7,163 nucleotides of DNA, from assembly GCA_003567255.1 (NCBI GenBank), contig PWZW01000186.1, positions 1 through 7,163 on the forward strand. Reading direction: 5' to 3'. The translations under genes and the position numbers were made by a program. The notes under the pieces are model-generated. The model did not search any database, had not been told where the DNA came from, and was given only the letters and a program-made list of their open reading frames with translations. Source of the DNA: Puniceicoccaceae bacterium. Lineage in GTDB: Bacteria > Verrucomicrobiota > Verrucomicrobiia > Opitutales > Coraliomargaritaceae. Below are positions 6,322-7,163 of this stretch, piece by piece. Numbering within the stretch: the stretch's first letter is position 1; every line of letters starts with the position of its first letter.

Positions 6322-7163
6322 ATGCATCAATCCTACGCTGTTTCACACCTGACCCAACTCGAATCCGAGTCGATTTACATCCTGCGCGAGACTGCTGCGC
6401 AGTTTGAGCGACCAGTCCTGCTGTTCTCCGGGGGTAAAGACTCCATCGTCATGGCTCACCTCGCGCGCAAGGCGTTTTGGCCTGCAAAGCTGCCCTTTCC
6501 GCTCATGCACGTCGATACCGGGCACAACTTTGCGGAAACGATCAGCTACCGCGATGCGTACGTAAAGGCCTGCGGTGCCGACCTAATCGTATCCTCGGTG
6601 CAGGATGCGATCGACGACGGCCGCGTGGTCGAGGAAAAAGGCGCGAATGCCAGCCGGAACGCGCTGCAGACCGTGGCTTTGTTGGACAGCTTGGAGGAGC
6701 ATCAGTTCGACGCTGCGCTGGGAGGTGCGCGCCGGGATGAGGAAAAAGCCCGCGCCAAAGAACGCTTTTTCTCCCATCGAGACGAATTTGGTCAGTGGGA
6801 TCCTAAAAACCAGCGTCCCGAGCTCTGGAACATCTTCAACGGACGGAAGGGCCACGGCGAACACTTCCGTGTATTCCCTTTGAGTAACTGGACCGAGATG
6901 GACATCTGGCAGTACATCAAGGCTGAGAAGATTGATCTACCAAGCTTATACTTTTCCCATGAGCGCGACGTCTTCATGCGCGATGGCGCTTACCTGGCGG
7001 TCACCGATTTTGTGACGGTTCGGCCAGAAGAAAAAGTGGAGCGAAAAAAGGTCCGTTTTCGTACGATTGGCGATGCCACCTGTACGGGAGCCACGCTTTC
7101 GGAGGCACATTCCTTGGATGACATTATCGACGAGGTGGCGGCCGCCCGCCAAACCGAGCGGGG
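6322..7163 (+). CDS. cysD: Sulfate adenylyltransferase small subunit, 3' end cut by window
   Basis: CysD is the ATP-pyrophosphatase subunit of ATP sulfurylase; with the GTPase CysN it makes APS from sulfate and ATP, supplying CysC. The frame is open from the ATG at 6322 to the edge, giving 280 whole codons. Family marks are the PP-loop SGGKDS (36-41), MHVDTGHNFAET (62-73), GGARRDEEKARAKERFFS (134-151), LWNIFNG (168-174), the WTEMDIWQYI block (190-199) and LPSLYFSHER (206-215). The sequence stops at QTERG, where relatives continue for roughly 20 residues of Gly/Arg-rich tail ending near KKREGYF, so only the tail is missing. These blocks separate it from PAPS reductase (CysH), the related PP-loop enzyme. 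No Shine-Dalgarno precedes the ATG; the 32-bp gap from cysC is A/T-rich near the start. cysN is expected next. Confidence 0.95.
   Translation, partial: MHQSYAVSHLTQLESESIYILRETAAQFERPVLLFSGGKDSIVMAHLARKAFWPAKLPFPLMHVDTGHNFAETISYRDAYVKACGADLIVSSVQDAIDDGRVVEEKGANASRNALQTVALLDSLEEHQFDAALGGARRDEEKARAKERFFSHRDEFGQWDPKNQRPELWNIFNGRKGHGEHFRVFPLSNWTEMDIWQYIKAEKIDLPSLYFSHERDVFMRDGAYLAVTDFVTVRPEEKVERKKVRFRTIGDATCTGATLSEAHSLDDIIDEVAAARQTER

Noticed and set aside
1..7163. Defence island, mobile element, CRISPR or phage region
   Set aside because: The genes are housekeeping or regulatory, with no long repeats, integrase, transposase, nuclease partner or tRNA; the helicase alone, without a nuclease or methylase beside it, is not enough to claim a defence system.

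Overview
The window is ordinary-looking bacterial chromosome of moderate GC content (mid-50s by eye). It is densely coded, with four complete genes, a fifth cut by the right edge, and possibly the tail of another at the left edge. I see no tRNA, rRNA, CRISPR array, IS element or integrase. The gene set suggests a Gram-negative-type heterotroph: a sigma-54 enhancer-binding response regulator, C5-pathway haem synthesis, and CysC plus CysD sulfate activation. The large Ski2-like helicase with a DEYQ box, the GSAM variant and the general lack of Shine-Dalgarno sequences remind me of Verrucomicrobiota (Opitutia, Puniceicoccales-like). That placement is from memory and is not proven by the sequence.

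Layout from left to right. Positions 1-256 hold a possible C-terminal tail of an upstream gene (3-74) and an AT-rich leader with a 14-bp palindrome and a spaced heptamer repeat. Positions 257-1642 (+) encode an NtrC-class response regulator. This gene converges on hemL (1678-2952, minus) across a 35-bp gap. Upstream of hemL on the same strand, 58 bp away, lies a helicase gene of about 833 codons (3011-5512, minus), so helicase and hemL may form one transcript. A 168-bp AT-rich divergent region (5513-5680) separates the helicase from cysC (5681-6289, +). cysD (6322 to the window end, +) follows and lacks only its last residues.

The genes fall into three functional units. The regulator would activate sigma-54 promoters elsewhere; no sensor kinase is in view. 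GSAM makes 5-aminolevulinate for tetrapyrroles. CysD, presumably with CysN beyond the edge, makes APS from sulfate, and CysC phosphorylates it to PAPS. The helicase is the least understood gene: its motor resembles the Ski2/Hel308/Mtr4 group, but motif II reads DEYQ, motif III reads SGSVANP, and its C-terminal half of about 480 residues is mostly unassignable by eye. It is the best candidate for something poorly described. I found no defence island or clearly novel multi-gene system.
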